A stretch of DNA of 64,000 nt from Pannonibacter sp051860505 (GCF_051860505.1 NZ_JBHYDX010000007.1:1-64000), one strand, 5' to 3'. Shown: positions 46,075-55,517, counted from the first letter of the stretch. Notes: a model not told the origin generated them from the sequence alone. A program made the numbers and translations.

Positions 46075-47271
46075 ATGGACGTTTCCGTCTGGACCTATGC
46101 CTGGGACATGCTCGACCTCGGGGTCGAGCATGTCACGAACGAACTGGCGTCGCTTGCCGGCGCCAACCATGTCAGCCTTGCCACCTCCTATCACGCCGGA
46201 CGCTTCATCCAGCCGCGGTCAAACCGGCGCAAGATCTTCTTCCCCGAGGACGGCACGGTCTATTACGCACCCGATGCCGCGCTCTGGAATGACGCGGAGA
46301 TCGCTCCCCGGCAGGCAGCCATCACCCGTGACACCGACCTCGTCGCGCGCCTGTCGGCTGCACAGGATGCAGCCGGCCTCGGCCTGTCAGCCTGGACGGT
46401 GTGCCTGCACAATACACGGCTTGCCAGCCAATACCCCGGCCACGCCCTTACCACGGCCTTCGGTGACCGGCTGGCTTTCGGACTGTGTCCGTCGAGCCCG
46501 GCGGCGCGGTTCTATGCCCGCACAATGGTGCATGAGATCACCCACCGGTTCCGCCCGGCACGGATCGAGTTGGAAACGCCCGGCTTCCTCGAAGTGGAGC
46601 ATGGCTTCCACCATGAGAAGGACGGTGTCAGCCTGACAGCGGACGAAGCCTACCTGCTCTCGGTCTGCTTCTGCCGCTACTGCCTTGGCCGGGCCCATGC
46701 AGCCGGTGTCGATGGCGAGGCGGCCCGCAAGGCCGTTGTCGACATCATCTGTGCGGCCTGCGACCGGGATACGCCGGTCAGCCGTTTTCCCGAGTTCCCG
46801 GACAAGGGCATAGATGCCTTCGCCTCCGTTCCCGCGCTGCATGACTATCTGGTCTGGCGGCAGGATCCGGTGATGAGCCTCATCACCGAAATGCGGCAGC
46901 TTGCGCATCCGGACAGCCAGGTGCTTCTTGTCGACGGTCCGGCGGCTTGGCGCGGTGGCGTCGATTTCGACCGCCTTGCCTCGGCCTGCGATGGCATGAT
47001 CCTGTGCCTTTATGGCCAGACGCCGCAGGAGACCGGCGCAACTGTCAGCGCCATGCGCAACCGTCTTGGCGCGGACACCAAACTGATCCTTGGCCTGTCC
47101 GCGTTCCAGTCGGCGGTGCCGACAGCGGAAGCCCTGTGCCATGCCGCCATCGCCGGTGCGACGGCCGGCGCCGACGGGCTCAACTTCTACAACTATGGCC
47201 TCGTCACCCGTCCGCGTCTTGGCTGGATGGGCGAGGCCACCGCAGCCTTCCGGGCCGCCCGGATGAGCTGA
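46075..47271 (+). CDS. Unknown barrel-like protein at the end of the chitin operon
   Basis: This 398-residue cytoplasmic protein is not assigned to a family. The alternating hydrophobic strand/helix pattern (VWTYAWDMLDLG; HVSLATSYHAGRF; GLSAWTVCLHNTRL; VLLVDGPAAWRGG; MILCLYGQTPQE; KLILGLSAFQSAVP; GADGLNFYNYGLV) looks like a TIM barrel of the glycosidase type. A CFCRYC motif near residues 200-205 recalls metal-binding or structural CxCxxC clusters of several uncharacterised glycosidase-like barrels. A VEHGFHHEKDGV segment is rich in His/Glu and could be catalytic. The ATG at 46075 lies 5 bp after the hexosaminidase stop, so it belongs to the same operon. Confidence 0.8.
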   Translation: MDVSVWTYAWDMLDLGVEHVTNELASLAGANHVSLATSYHAGRFIQPRSNRRKIFFPEDGTVYYAPDAALWNDAEIAPRQAAITRDTDLVARLSAAQDAAGLGLSAWTVCLHNTRLASQYPGHALTTAFGDRLAFGLCPSSPAARFYARTMVHEITHRFRPARIELETPGFLEVEHGFHHEKDGVSLTADEAYLLSVCFCRYCLGRAHAAGVDGEAARKAVVDIICAACDRDTPVSRFPEFPDKGIDAFASVPALHDYLVWRQDPVMSLITEMRQLAHPDSQVLLVDGPAAWRGGVDFDRLASACDGMILCLYGQTPQETGATVSAMRNRLGADTKLILGLSAFQSAVPTAEALCHAAIAGATAGADGLNFYNYGLVTRPRLGWMGEATAAFRAARMS

Positions 47272-47338
47272 TGCGGCAGCGAGGCCAGCCCGAATGCCCG
47301 GGCTGGCCCGTTCTGCCCTTTTCAGAACAAGGCCGGGA

Positions 47339-48118
47339 TCAGCGATCCAGCGCCCGGTCCAGGTGGGTATAGCCGCCATCTGGATAGAGCCATTGGCCCG
47401 TGATGTGGCTGGCCCTCTCAGACAACAGAAAGACAACCGTATCGGCGATTTCCCGCGCGGTGGTCATGCGGTGTCCCAGCGGGATGCGCGCGGCAATCCG
47501 CGCCTCCTCGGCGGCTGGATCTTCGAAGGTCTGCAGCCATTTGGCGTAGAGCGGTGTCATCACTTCAGCTGGAAGCACCGCGTTGACGCGCACGCCGTCG
47601 CCGGCAAGCGCCGCAGCCCATTCCCGCGTCAGACCCAACTGCGCGGCCTTGGCCGCGACATAGGCCGATGTGTTGCCTTGCCCCGTCACCGCCGTCTTCG
47701 AGGACACATTCACCACCGCCCCTCGCGTTGCCTTGAGGTCCGCGACCGCCAGATGCATCAGGGTGTAGTAATGCACCAGGTTGCGGTCGAGCGAGGCGCG
47801 GAAGGCCTCGGGACCGGCATCCAGCCCGACGCTGTCATTGGCCCCAGCATTGTTGACGAGACCATCGATCCGGCCATACCGCCTGCGCACCGCATCGACC
47901 GCCTGACGGCAGGCGCCGTCCGACGACAGTTCCGCCTTGATGAAACAAGCACCAGGCGCGAGCGCCTGCAGCTTTTCCAGAAAGGCCGGATCCGGATCCC
48001 TGCGGGCGAGGATGACCGGAACGGCGCCCTCCTCGGCCAGCACCTCGCTGACGGCTGCGCCAATGCCTGACGCTCCGCCTGTGACGATCACGATCTTGCC
48101 GGTCAGTCCAAGGTCCAT
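47339..48118 (-). CDS. L-fucose dehydrogenase (SDR)
   Basis: A 259-residue SDR with VTGGASGIGAAV, NNAG, the serine in VVNVSSKTAVTGQGNTSA and the YVAAK active site, ending DGGYTHLDRAL. That C-terminal pattern and the GQGNTSAY segment match known L-fucose dehydrogenases of Burkholderia type, which oxidise L-fucose to the lactone with NAD(P)+. It is the last gene of the leftward fucose operon. Its ATG shares one base with the fuconate dehydratase stop (TGATG). Confidence 0.88.
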   Translation of the reverse strand: MDLGLTGKIVIVTGGASGIGAAVSEVLAEEGAVPVILARRDPDPAFLEKLQALAPGACFIKAELSSDGACRQAVDAVRRRYGRIDGLVNNAGANDSVGLDAGPEAFRASLDRNLVHYYTLMHLAVADLKATRGAVVNVSSKTAVTGQGNTSAYVAAKAAQLGLTREWAAALAGDGVRVNAVLPAEVMTPLYAKWLQTFEDPAAEEARIAARIPLGHRMTTAREIADTVVFLLSERASHITGQWLYPDGGYTHLDRALDR

Positions 48119-49395
48119 CAGTTGCCTCCGAAGCGATAGGCCTCGATCGAGGATTGTTTCATTTCAATTGAAAAGCCAGGCAGCTGCGGCGGCATGTAGG
48201 CCGCATCGCGGATGACGCAGGGATCGATGAAATGCTCATGCAGGTGGTCGACATACTCGATCACACGGCCCTCGCGGGTGCCGGCAATGCAGAGATAGTC
48301 GATCATCGACAGGTGCTGGACATATTCGCAAAGGCCGACGCCGCCGGCATGCGGACAGACCTTCAGCCCGTGCTTGGCCGCCATCAGCATCACGGCAAGG
48401 ATCTCGTTGACGCCGCCGAGACGGCAGCTGTCGATCTGCACCACGTCGATAGCCCCGCGCATGATCAGCTGCTTGAAGATGATGCGGTTCTGGCACATCT
48501 CGCCGGTGGCAACCTGAATGGGCGCAACGCCTTCGCGGATCTTGCGATGGCCTTCGATGTCGTCCGGGCTGGTCGGCTCCTCGATGAACCAGGGCTTGGC
48601 AAAGGCGAGCTTACCGACCCAGTCGATGGCCTGATTCACTTCCCAAACCTGGTTGGCGTCAATCATCAGGTTGATGTCCGGGCCGACCGTTTCACGCGCA
48701 ATGGTCAGCCGGCGGATGTCGTCCTGAAGATCACGTCCGACTTTCATCTTGATGTAGCGGAAGCCGGCATCGACGGCCTCGCGGCAGAGCCGGGCAAGCT
48801 TCTCGTCATCGTAGCCGAGCCAGCCGGCGGAGGTCGTGTAGCAAGGATAGCCTTCACGCTCCAGGATCGCCCGCCGCTCGGCCTTGCCTTCCGCCTGCCG
48901 GGTCAGGAACTCCAGCGCCCAGTCGGGCGTGATGCAGTCGGTCAGATAGCGGAAGTCGATGCAGCGCACCAGTTCGTCAGGGCTCATGTCGGCGATGAGC
49001 GCCCACACCGGCTTGCCTTCGATCTTGGCATAAAGATCCCAGACCGCGTTGACGACAGCACCGGTGGCGAGGTGAATGGCGCCCTTGTCTGGACCGATCC
49101 AGCGCAACTGGCTGTCGGAGGTAACGTGCCGCCAGAAGCGGCCCATGTCAGCCGCGACCCAGTCCATATCAAGACCGACGACCAGCGGCCGCAGGGCCTC
49201 GATGGCAGCGACACAGATCTCGTTGCCCCGTCCGATGGTGAAGGTCAGGCCATGACCTTCATGCGGGCCGTCCGTTTCCAGCACCACATAGGCGGCGGAA
49301 TAGTCCGGATCCGGGTTCATGGCATCGGACCCGTCCAGATGCTGGCTGGTCGGGAAACGGAGGTCTTCCGTCCTCAGACCGGTGATCTTGGTCAT
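48118..49395 (-). CDS. L-fuconate dehydratase (enolase superfamily)
   Basis: A 425-residue mandelate-racemase-group dehydratase converting L-fuconate to 2-keto-3-deoxy-L-fuconate. Seen are the KxK base motif (YIKMKVG), metal ligands MIDANQVW, FIEEPTSPDD and VATGEM, and the acid/base dyad region (VQIDSCRLGGVNE and VCPHAGGVGLCEY). The N-terminus DLRFPTSQHLDGSDAMNPDP is a fuconate-dehydratase hallmark. The ATG at 49395 overlaps the upstream gene's stop by 4 bp; the open frame to 49638 only re-reads that gene. Confidence 0.95.
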   Translation of the reverse strand: MTKITGLRTEDLRFPTSQHLDGSDAMNPDPDYSAAYVVLETDGPHEGHGLTFTIGRGNEICVAAIEALRPLVVGLDMDWVAADMGRFWRHVTSDSQLRWIGPDKGAIHLATGAVVNAVWDLYAKIEGKPVWALIADMSPDELVRCIDFRYLTDCITPDWALEFLTRQAEGKAERRAILEREGYPCYTTSAGWLGYDDEKLARLCREAVDAGFRYIKMKVGRDLQDDIRRLTIARETVGPDINLMIDANQVWEVNQAIDWVGKLAFAKPWFIEEPTSPDDIEGHRKIREGVAPIQVATGEMCQNRIIFKQLIMRGAIDVVQIDSCRLGGVNEILAVMLMAAKHGLKVCPHAGGVGLCEYVQHLSMIDYLCIAGTREGRVIEYVDHLHEHFIDPCVIRDAAYMPPQLPGFSIEMKQSSIEAYRFGGN

Positions 49396-50246
49396 GCTCG
49401 GACCACCTTCTGGGTTTGGGTGCCAAGACCTGCGATCCCCAGGCGGACCGTCTCGCCGCCCTTCAGATAAACGGGAGGCTTCTGACCAAGTCCAACACCC
49501 GGAGGCGTGCCGGTAGAAATGACATCGCCCGGCTGCAGCGACATGAAGCGGCTGAGATAAGAGACGATATGGGCGACGCCGAAGATCATGGTCGCAGTCG
49601 AGCCGTCCTGATAGCGCTTGCCATCGACCTCCAGCCACATGGCGAGGGTGCCGACATCAGCGATCTCATCCGGGGTCACAAGCCAGGGACCGGTCGGACC
49701 AAACGTGTCGCAGCCCTTGCCTTTGTCCCAGGTGCCACCGCGCTCCATCTGGTATTCACGTTCGGACACGTCGTTGACGACGCAATAGCCGGCGACATGA
49801 TCGAGGGCGTCCTTCTCCTCGATATATTTGCCGCCCTTGCCGATGACGACGCCAAGCTCGACCTCCCAGTCCGTCTTCTGCGATCCGCGCGGGATCTCGA
49901 TAGCGTCATCCGGGCCGACGACCGCCGAGGTCCACTTGTTGAAGACGATGGGCTCGGCGGGAATGGCCGCGCCAGTTTCTGCGGCATGGTCGGCGTAGTT
50001 GAGGCCGATGCAGATGAACTTGCCGATCTGCCCGACGCAAGCACCAAGGCGCAGATCCACCTGGGGCGTTCCGGCCACGAGCGGCAAGGTGTTCGGGTCG
50101 AGCGCGGCAAGCTTTGCCAACCCGTCCGGCAGCAGCACGGCGCCGGCGATGTCATCGACATGGGCTGAGAGGTCACGCACACGGCCTTCGGCATCAAGCA
50201 GGCCCGGACGCTCCTGGCCCGCCGGGCCAAAACGCAGCAATTTCAT
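49392..50246 (-). CDS. 2,4-diketo-3-deoxy-L-fuconate hydrolase (FAH family)
   Basis: A 284-residue fumarylacetoacetate-hydrolase-fold enzyme. Typical segments: GKFICIGLNYADHAAE, PIVFNKWTSAVVGPDD, the metal-ligand glutamates of DWEVELGVVIGK, and ISTGTPPGVGLG. In the fucose route it cleaves 2,4-diketo-3-deoxy-L-fuconate to pyruvate and L-lactate. The ATG at 50246 gives the family start MKLLRFGPAGQERPG; GTG or other upstream starts to 50285 are not needed. It overlaps the dehydratase gene by 4 bp. Confidence 0.93.
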   Translation of the reverse strand: MKLLRFGPAGQERPGLLDAEGRVRDLSAHVDDIAGAVLLPDGLAKLAALDPNTLPLVAGTPQVDLRLGACVGQIGKFICIGLNYADHAAETGAAIPAEPIVFNKWTSAVVGPDDAIEIPRGSQKTDWEVELGVVIGKGGKYIEEKDALDHVAGYCVVNDVSEREYQMERGGTWDKGKGCDTFGPTGPWLVTPDEIADVGTLAMWLEVDGKRYQDGSTATMIFGVAHIVSYLSRFMSLQPGDVISTGTPPGVGLGQKPPVYLKGGETVRLGIAGLGTQTQKVVRA

Positions 50247-50306
50247 GGGAAGTCTCCGTGGGATAGGGACCGGAGCCGGGCGCAAGGCCCGGCTCCGGAC
50301 TTGGGA

Positions 50307-51251
50307 TCAGTCGTAGAGGACAGCCGCGATCTCGGGGCTGTCGATGTTGGATTTGTCGTAGAAGTAGAAGCCGGTATCAATGGTCGGAATGATCGGCTCG
50401 CCCTTGGCGGCCATGACGGCGGCCTTGACGGTCTCATAGCCGATGCCGACCGGGTTCTGCGTGATCGCACCGGCCATCAACCCGTCGCGGATCGCCTGTT
50501 TCTGGGCAGCGCCCGAGTCATAGCCGATGATGACGACCTTCTTGCCAGTCTCGCGTGCGCCGTTGGCAACACCTATGGCCGAGCCTTCGTTCGACCCAAA
50601 AATGCCCTTCAGGTTCGGATGGGCCTGCAGTAGGGTCTTGGTGATCTCGGTCGACTTCAGATGGTCGCCGCCGCCGTATTCGATGGCCACGATCTGGATC
50701 TTCGGCTTGTTGGCGGCGATCCACTCGACAAAGCCGTCGCGGCGGTCAACGCCGGTGCGGCTGGTCTGGTCATGGACGACAAGCGCGACCTCGCCTTCAT
50801 CGCTGATCAGCGCCGCCATCTTTTCTGCTGCAAGCGCTGCTGCAGCCTTGTTGTCAGTCGCGGCGGTCGCGGCCGGGATGTCGCTGTCGACGCCAGAATC
50901 GAAAGCAATCACCGGGATCTTGGCCGCTTCCGCCTGCTTCAGGAGCGGCGTCGCGGCTTGGCTGTCGAGGGCGGCAAAGCCGATGGCGGCCGGCTTCTTG
51001 GCGAGCGCGGCGGACAGCATGTCGATCTGGCGGTCGACCATGGTCTCGTTGTCCGGGCCTTCGAAGGTCACCTCGACGCCGAACTCGGCGGCGGCCTTGT
51101 CGGCCCCGGCCTTCACAGCCTGCCAGAACTGGTGTTGGAAGCCCTTGGAAATCAGCGGGATATACATCTTGTCCTGGGCCAGCGAAAAGCCGGTGCTGGC
51201 CAGGAGCGCGGCGGCACTCAAGGTGCCGAGGATCATGCGACGGGTAATCAT
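50307..51251 (-). CDS. ABC L-fucose-binding protein (RbsB type)
   Basis: A 314-residue periplasmic receptor of the ribose/xylose type with an N-terminal signal (MITRRMILGTLSAAALLAS, cleavage near SLAQ). Family segments include AKIPVIAFDSGVDSDIPAAT and GYDSGAAQKQAIRDGLMAGA. It most likely delivers L-fucose to the permease and ATPase encoded upstream. The ATG at 51251 follows GGAGGAAAGC; a GTG at 51263 is an alternative. Confidence 0.92.
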   Translation of the reverse strand: MITRRMILGTLSAAALLASTGFSLAQDKMYIPLISKGFQHQFWQAVKAGADKAAAEFGVEVTFEGPDNETMVDRQIDMLSAALAKKPAAIGFAALDSQAATPLLKQAEAAKIPVIAFDSGVDSDIPAATAATDNKAAAALAAEKMAALISDEGEVALVVHDQTSRTGVDRRDGFVEWIAANKPKIQIVAIEYGGGDHLKSTEITKTLLQAHPNLKGIFGSNEGSAIGVANGARETGKKVVIIGYDSGAAQKQAIRDGLMAGAITQNPVGIGYETVKAAVMAAKGEPIIPTIDTGFYFYDKSNIDSPEIAAVLYD

Positions 51252-51308
51252 GCTTTCCTCCACTTTAGATGATGGGTGGTCCGGGCCTTTGGCCTTCTTT
51301 TCTGGGTC

Positions 51309-52319
51309 TCAGCCGCGTTGGCGGCGAAGCTGGTCGGCATAGACGGCAAGGATGATGATCGCGCCGGTCACGACCGTCTGCCATTCGGGGGCAACCGACA
51401 GGATGCGCAGGCCATTGGTCAGAACCGACATGATCAGCGCCCCGATGAGCGTCCCGAGCACGGTGCCGCGCCCGCCGGAGAGCGAGGTGCCGCCGATGAC
51501 CACGGCAGCAATGGCATCAAGTTCATAGCCAAGGCCGAGCGCCGGCTGGGCGGAATTGAGCCGCGAGGAGATCAGGATGCCGGCAATGCCGCAGATCGCC
51601 CCGGCCAGGGCATAGACTGCCATCTTCCAGGCATTGGTGTTGACACCGGACAGGCGCACGGCCTCCTCGTTCGACCCCAACGCATAGGTGTAGCGGCCAA
51701 GGACCGTGCGCGAGAGCACGAAGGCCATGCCGCCAGCCACGAGAAACAGCACCAGCACGCCGTTGGGCACCGGCAGGCCGGGAAGAACCATGCCGATGAG
51801 CGAGCCTTGCGATATGTCCGTGTAGCCCGGCGTGTCGTTGAAATAGATCGGCCGGGCACCGGTGATGATGAGTGAAAGACCTTTCAGCACCAGCATCATG
51901 CCGAGCGTGGCGATAAACGGCGGGATCTTCATCCTGGCGACGAAGGTGCCAGAGGCCAGACCAGCGAGAGCGCCCGCACCGATGGCCGCAAGCACGCCGA
52001 GCGGCAGCGGCAATCCGGCCCAGGTCAGCGCCACACCGGCAATGACAGCGCAGAATGTCATCAAGGTGCCGATGGACAGGTCGATGCCGCCGGTCAGGAT
52101 AACCGCAGTCGCAGCCACCGCAAGCACCCCGTTGACCGATGTCGCCTGCAGGATCGCCATGATGTTGGAGACCTGGAAAAAGTTCGGCGAGGCGAGCGAG
52201 AAGCCGACAAGCAGCACGATCAGGCTGGCGAAAGCGAGCAGTTTCTGCTGCGCACCGCCCGCGAGACGGGCCGGAGCTGGGGCGGCCGAAGCCTTGCTGT
52301 TCTGGGGCGAAGTGTTCAC
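51309..52319 (-). CDS. ABC L-fucose permease (RbsC type)
   Basis: A 336-residue inner-membrane permease with 8-10 hydrophobic segments (LASLIVLLVGFSLASPNFF near the start) and the RbsC-family GTSLSGGRGTVLGTLIGALI loop. It starts with GTG at 52319, preceded by AGGAGGAAACC and overlapping the ATPase stop by 4 bp (GTGA). The longer frame to 52619 only re-reads the ATPase gene. Confidence 0.92.
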   Translation of the reverse strand: MNTSPQNSKASAAPAPARLAGGAQQKLLAFASLIVLLVGFSLASPNFFQVSNIMAILQATSVNGVLAVAATAVILTGGIDLSIGTLMTFCAVIAGVALTWAGLPLPLGVLAAIGAGALAGLASGTFVARMKIPPFIATLGMMLVLKGLSLIITGARPIYFNDTPGYTDISQGSLIGMVLPGLPVPNGVLVLFLVAGGMAFVLSRTVLGRYTYALGSNEEAVRLSGVNTNAWKMAVYALAGAICGIAGILISSRLNSAQPALGLGYELDAIAAVVIGGTSLSGGRGTVLGTLIGALIMSVLTNGLRILSVAPEWQTVVTGAIIILAVYADQLRRQRG

Positions 52320-53848
52320 GCGGTTTCCTCCTGACGCGTGCCCTGCCCCAGACCGCTGCGGTCGGTGGCAAGTTGCATGATCTGTTCCTGGGTGGTGCCG
52401 GCCCCGCCGGGCAGAACGCCGGTCAGCCGGCCCTCGCACATGACGGCAATCCGGTGTGAGACCTTGAGGATCTCCGGCAGTTCCGACGAAATGACGATGA
52501 TCGCCTTGCCCTCGGCGGCAAGCTCGGCAAGCAGGCGGTAGATCTCCGACTTGGCGCCGATGTCGATGCCGCGTGTCGGCTCGTCGAAAATCAGAACATC
52601 GCAGTTTCGCAGCAGCCACTTGGCGATGACCACCTTCTGCTGATTGCCACCGGACAGAAGCCTGACCTCCTGCCGGTCCGACGGCGTGCGGATACCAAGG
52701 CGGGCGATGAAGTCGCGGGCCGTCCGCCGCATTGCGCCCTCGTCAAGCTGGCCGATCCGATTGGAATAGCTGGATAGGCTGGCCAGCGCGATGTTATCGG
52801 AGACATCCATGCCGAGGGCGAGCCCGAAATGCTTGCGGTCCTCCGAGAGGTAGCCGATGCCTGCCTTGACAGCATCGGCCGGCGAGCGGATGTCCACCTT
52901 TCGGCCATGGACCCAAATCTCCCCGCCCGCGCGCGGATCGGCGCCAAAGATGGCCCGGGCAACTTCCGTGCGCCCTGCCCCCATCAACCCGGCAAAGCCC
53001 AGAACCTCGCCCTTCCTGAGCGAAAAGCTGACATTGCGGATCTCCCGGCCCCGGGTGAGCCCCACCACTTCAAGCGCCGTTTCGGCATCGCGCAGATCTG
53101 GCACGACCACGGCGCCGTCGCCCAGCTTTCGCCCGACCATCATCTCGATGATACGGGTGATGGGGGTCTCTGCCGCCTCGACGGTTCCGACATATTCCCC
53201 GTCGCGCATCACAGTCACACGATCGGAGATGCGGCGGATCTCATCCATCTTGTGGCTGATGTAGACGATGCCGACGCCTTCGGACTTCAGTTTGCCGATC
53301 ATGGCGAACAGGTCGGCAATCTCGCTGTCTGTCAGTGCCGCCGTCGGTTCGTCCATGATCAGCACTTTCGAGCGGGCCGATAATGCCTTGGCAATCTCGA
53401 CCATCTGCTGCCGCGCGATCGACAATCCGTCGACAGGTCGTCGCGGGTCGATATCGATGTTGAGCGCGGCAAACAGCGCTGCTGCTTCGCGGTTCTGCCG
53501 TGCCTCGTCGATCCGGCCGAAGGACAGGCGCGGTTCCCGGCCGATGAAGATGTTCTGCGCCACCGTCAGGTCCTTCATCAGGGCCAGTTCCTGATGAATG
53601 ATACCGATGCCGAAGTCCTGCGCCGCTTTGGGCGATGGCAAGACAACCTCGCGTCCCTCGACCAGGATGCGGCCACTGTCCGGCTGATACACCCCGGACA
53701 GGATCTTCATCAGCGTCGACTTGCCCGCTCCATTCTCACCCATGAGCGCATGCACTTCGCCCGCCCGCAGATCGAAGCCGACGCCCTTCAGCGCATGAAC
53801 GCCGGGAAAGCGCTTTTCGATCCGCTCCATACGCACCAGGTCACGCAT
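52316..53848 (-). CDS. ABC L-fucose ATPase with two nucleotide-binding domains (RbsA type)
   Basis: A 510-residue fused ATPase. The first domain has Walker A GENGAGKST, signature-like LSIARQQMVEIAKAL and Walker B VLIMDEPTAALTD; the second has GLMGAGRTEVARAIFGAD in place of a canonical Walker A, signature LSGGNQQKVVIAKWL and Walker B VLIFDEPTRGIDIG. The degenerate second site is normal for this family. The ATG at 53848 overlaps the lactonase stop by 8 bp. Confidence 0.94.
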   Translation of the reverse strand: MRDLVRMERIEKRFPGVHALKGVGFDLRAGEVHALMGENGAGKSTLMKILSGVYQPDSGRILVEGREVVLPSPKAAQDFGIGIIHQELALMKDLTVAQNIFIGREPRLSFGRIDEARQNREAAALFAALNIDIDPRRPVDGLSIARQQMVEIAKALSARSKVLIMDEPTAALTDSEIADLFAMIGKLKSEGVGIVYISHKMDEIRRISDRVTVMRDGEYVGTVEAAETPITRIIEMMVGRKLGDGAVVVPDLRDAETALEVVGLTRGREIRNVSFSLRKGEVLGFAGLMGAGRTEVARAIFGADPRAGGEIWVHGRKVDIRSPADAVKAGIGYLSEDRKHFGLALGMDVSDNIALASLSSYSNRIGQLDEGAMRRTARDFIARLGIRTPSDRQEVRLLSGGNQQKVVIAKWLLRNCDVLIFDEPTRGIDIGAKSEIYRLLAELAAEGKAIIVISSELPEILKVSHRIAVMCEGRLTGVLPGGAGTTQEQIMQLATDRSGLGQGTRQEETA

Positions 53849-54704
53849 GCGCCACGTCCCCCAATCCATAGAAGCGGGCAGCCGTGCCGCCAAGAATCGC
53901 GGCCCTGTCGTCTGCGGAGAGATCGGCGAGGAGCCGCTCCGTGACCTCCTCCCAGAACCGGTGGCTGACAGCCAGGGTGACCACCGGCCAATCGGACCCC
54001 CACATCAGCCGCTGCGGTCCGAACCACTCAAGCAGGCGGCCCAGCACAGGCTTCAGGGTTTCGACGGCGAGGCCAACGCTCAGAAGGCGGCTCGGACACA
54101 TCTCGGTGACAAGGCCGGACAGCTTGCAATGCACATTCCCATCAGCAGCAAGCAGCGCCATGTCCCGGTGCCAGGTCTCTGCAATGCCGGTCAGGAGATC
54201 GGGCTTTGCCGCATGGTCGATGACGACGGCAAGCTCCGGATAGCGGGCGCAAAAGCGCTGAAGGGCGGGAAGATGCTGCGTCTTGACCAGCGCATCAAAC
54301 CGCAGGCCATGGCGCACCAGAGCAGCCACGGCCTCCGGCGCCGGCGCCGTTTCGATCCAGTCAGCATCGGCGATATCCTGCAGCATCGGCCGCACGCCCT
54401 TGAAGCGCGGATTTCGCGCCAGGGCGGCGAGCCTCTCACCGGCTTCTGCCTGGGTCAGGTCAACCCAGCCGACAACGCCGGCGATCTGCCGCACGGTCTG
54501 GGCCAGCCCAAGCAGGAAGTGGGTTTCAGCCTCGCTCGGCGCGGCCTGGACTGCAATGACCCGGCGCCCGCCATTCAAGCTGGCCAGTTCGCTCGGCAGG
54601 AACTCGCGCCGAAGCGGATCCAGTTCCGGCCCGCCCGTATCGAGCCAGCCGTAATCGCCCCGCGCCGGCTGCCAGAAGTGGCAATGTGCATCTAGTCTGT
54701 CCAT
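53841..54704 (-). CDS. L-fucono-1,5-lactonase (amidohydrolase, COG3618 type)
   Basis: A 287-residue amidohydrolase-2 protein with the metal motif DAHCHFWQP at the N-terminus, a VIDHAAKPDL segment (residues about 157-166) and the late catalytic Asp in LMWGSDWPVV. This group includes L-fucono-1,5-lactonases that hydrolyse the product of L-fucose dehydrogenase. Its place between the ABC genes and a deoxyfuconate dehydrogenase supports this function. Confidence 0.9.
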   Translation of the reverse strand: MDRLDAHCHFWQPARGDYGWLDTGGPELDPLRREFLPSELASLNGGRRVIAVQAAPSEAETHFLLGLAQTVRQIAGVVGWVDLTQAEAGERLAALARNPRFKGVRPMLQDIADADWIETAPAPEAVAALVRHGLRFDALVKTQHLPALQRFCARYPELAVVIDHAAKPDLLTGIAETWHRDMALLAADGNVHCKLSGLVTEMCPSRLLSVGLAVETLKPVLGRLLEWFGPQRLMWGSDWPVVTLAVSHRFWEEVTERLLADLSADDRAAILGGTAARFYGLGDVAHA

Positions 54705-54764
54705 CAGCGGCCTCCCGTCCGCGTCGTGGGATCTGGTGCAACTGGCCGGTCCGGCCGCTATGCC

Positions 54765-55517
54765 TCAGATCGTCACGCCGCCATCGACGGAAACCGCCTG
54801 ACCAGTGACAAACCGGCTTTCGTCGCTGAGAAGATAGACAATCAGCGGCGTGATATCGTCGACTGTGGCGAGGCGCCCCATGGGCTGGCGGGCGATGAAG
54901 TCCTTCTCCGCCTGGACCGGATCGGCGGCCGAGGCGATACGCCCACGCAGCGACGGCGTATCGACAGTGCCCGGGCACAGCGCGTTGCAGCGAATGCCCT
55001 GCTTCACGAAATCCGCTGCCACCGCCTTGGTTAGACCGATGACGGCCGCCTTGGTCGCACCATAGGCCGTGCGGTTGACAAAGCCTTTGATGGATGAGGC
55101 CATCGACGACATGTTGAGGATCGACGCGGTGCCGGTGATCTCGGCCCGCTTCAACATGCCGGGCAGGAACGCACGGGTCATGCGCACCATCGAGGTGACA
55201 TTGACATCGAGCGCCTGTTGCCACTGCTCCTCGGTCAGGTCGAGGATGGTGCCGTGGTGAACCATACCGGCACAATTGAAGAGACCGTCGATTGGTCCGA
55301 GTTCCCCCGCGAGCGCCGTGATAGCCGCCAGATCAGTCACGTCCAGCGCCCGGCTCTCGATGCCAACAAGTCCGGTCAGCAGACTTGCATCCCGGTCTGT
55401 GGCAATGACGCGGGCGCCTTCGGCAGCCAGAACCAGTGCCGCAGCGCGGCCCATACCCTGCCCTGCGGCGGTGATCAGTACCGTCTTGCCGGAAAGACGC
55501 TGGCCATTTTGCTGCAT
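54765..55517 (-). CDS. 2-keto-3-deoxy-L-fuconate dehydrogenase (SDR)
   Basis: A 250-residue SDR with ITAAGQGMGRAAALVLA, NCAG, the serine of ILNMSSMASSIKG and an intact YGATK active site. It resembles the 2-keto-3-deoxy-L-fuconate 4-dehydrogenases (and mammalian BDH2), which make the diketo acid cleaved by the FAH hydrolase. First gene of the leftward fucose operon. The ATG at 55517 is used; an open frame to 55592 adds promoter sequence. Confidence 0.87.
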   Translation of the reverse strand: MQQNGQRLSGKTVLITAAGQGMGRAAALVLAAEGARVIATDRDASLLTGLVGIESRALDVTDLAAITALAGELGPIDGLFNCAGMVHHGTILDLTEEQWQQALDVNVTSMVRMTRAFLPGMLKRAEITGTASILNMSSMASSIKGFVNRTAYGATKAAVIGLTKAVAADFVKQGIRCNALCPGTVDTPSLRGRIASAADPVQAEKDFIARQPMGRLATVDDITPLIVYLLSDESRFVTGQAVSVDGGVTI

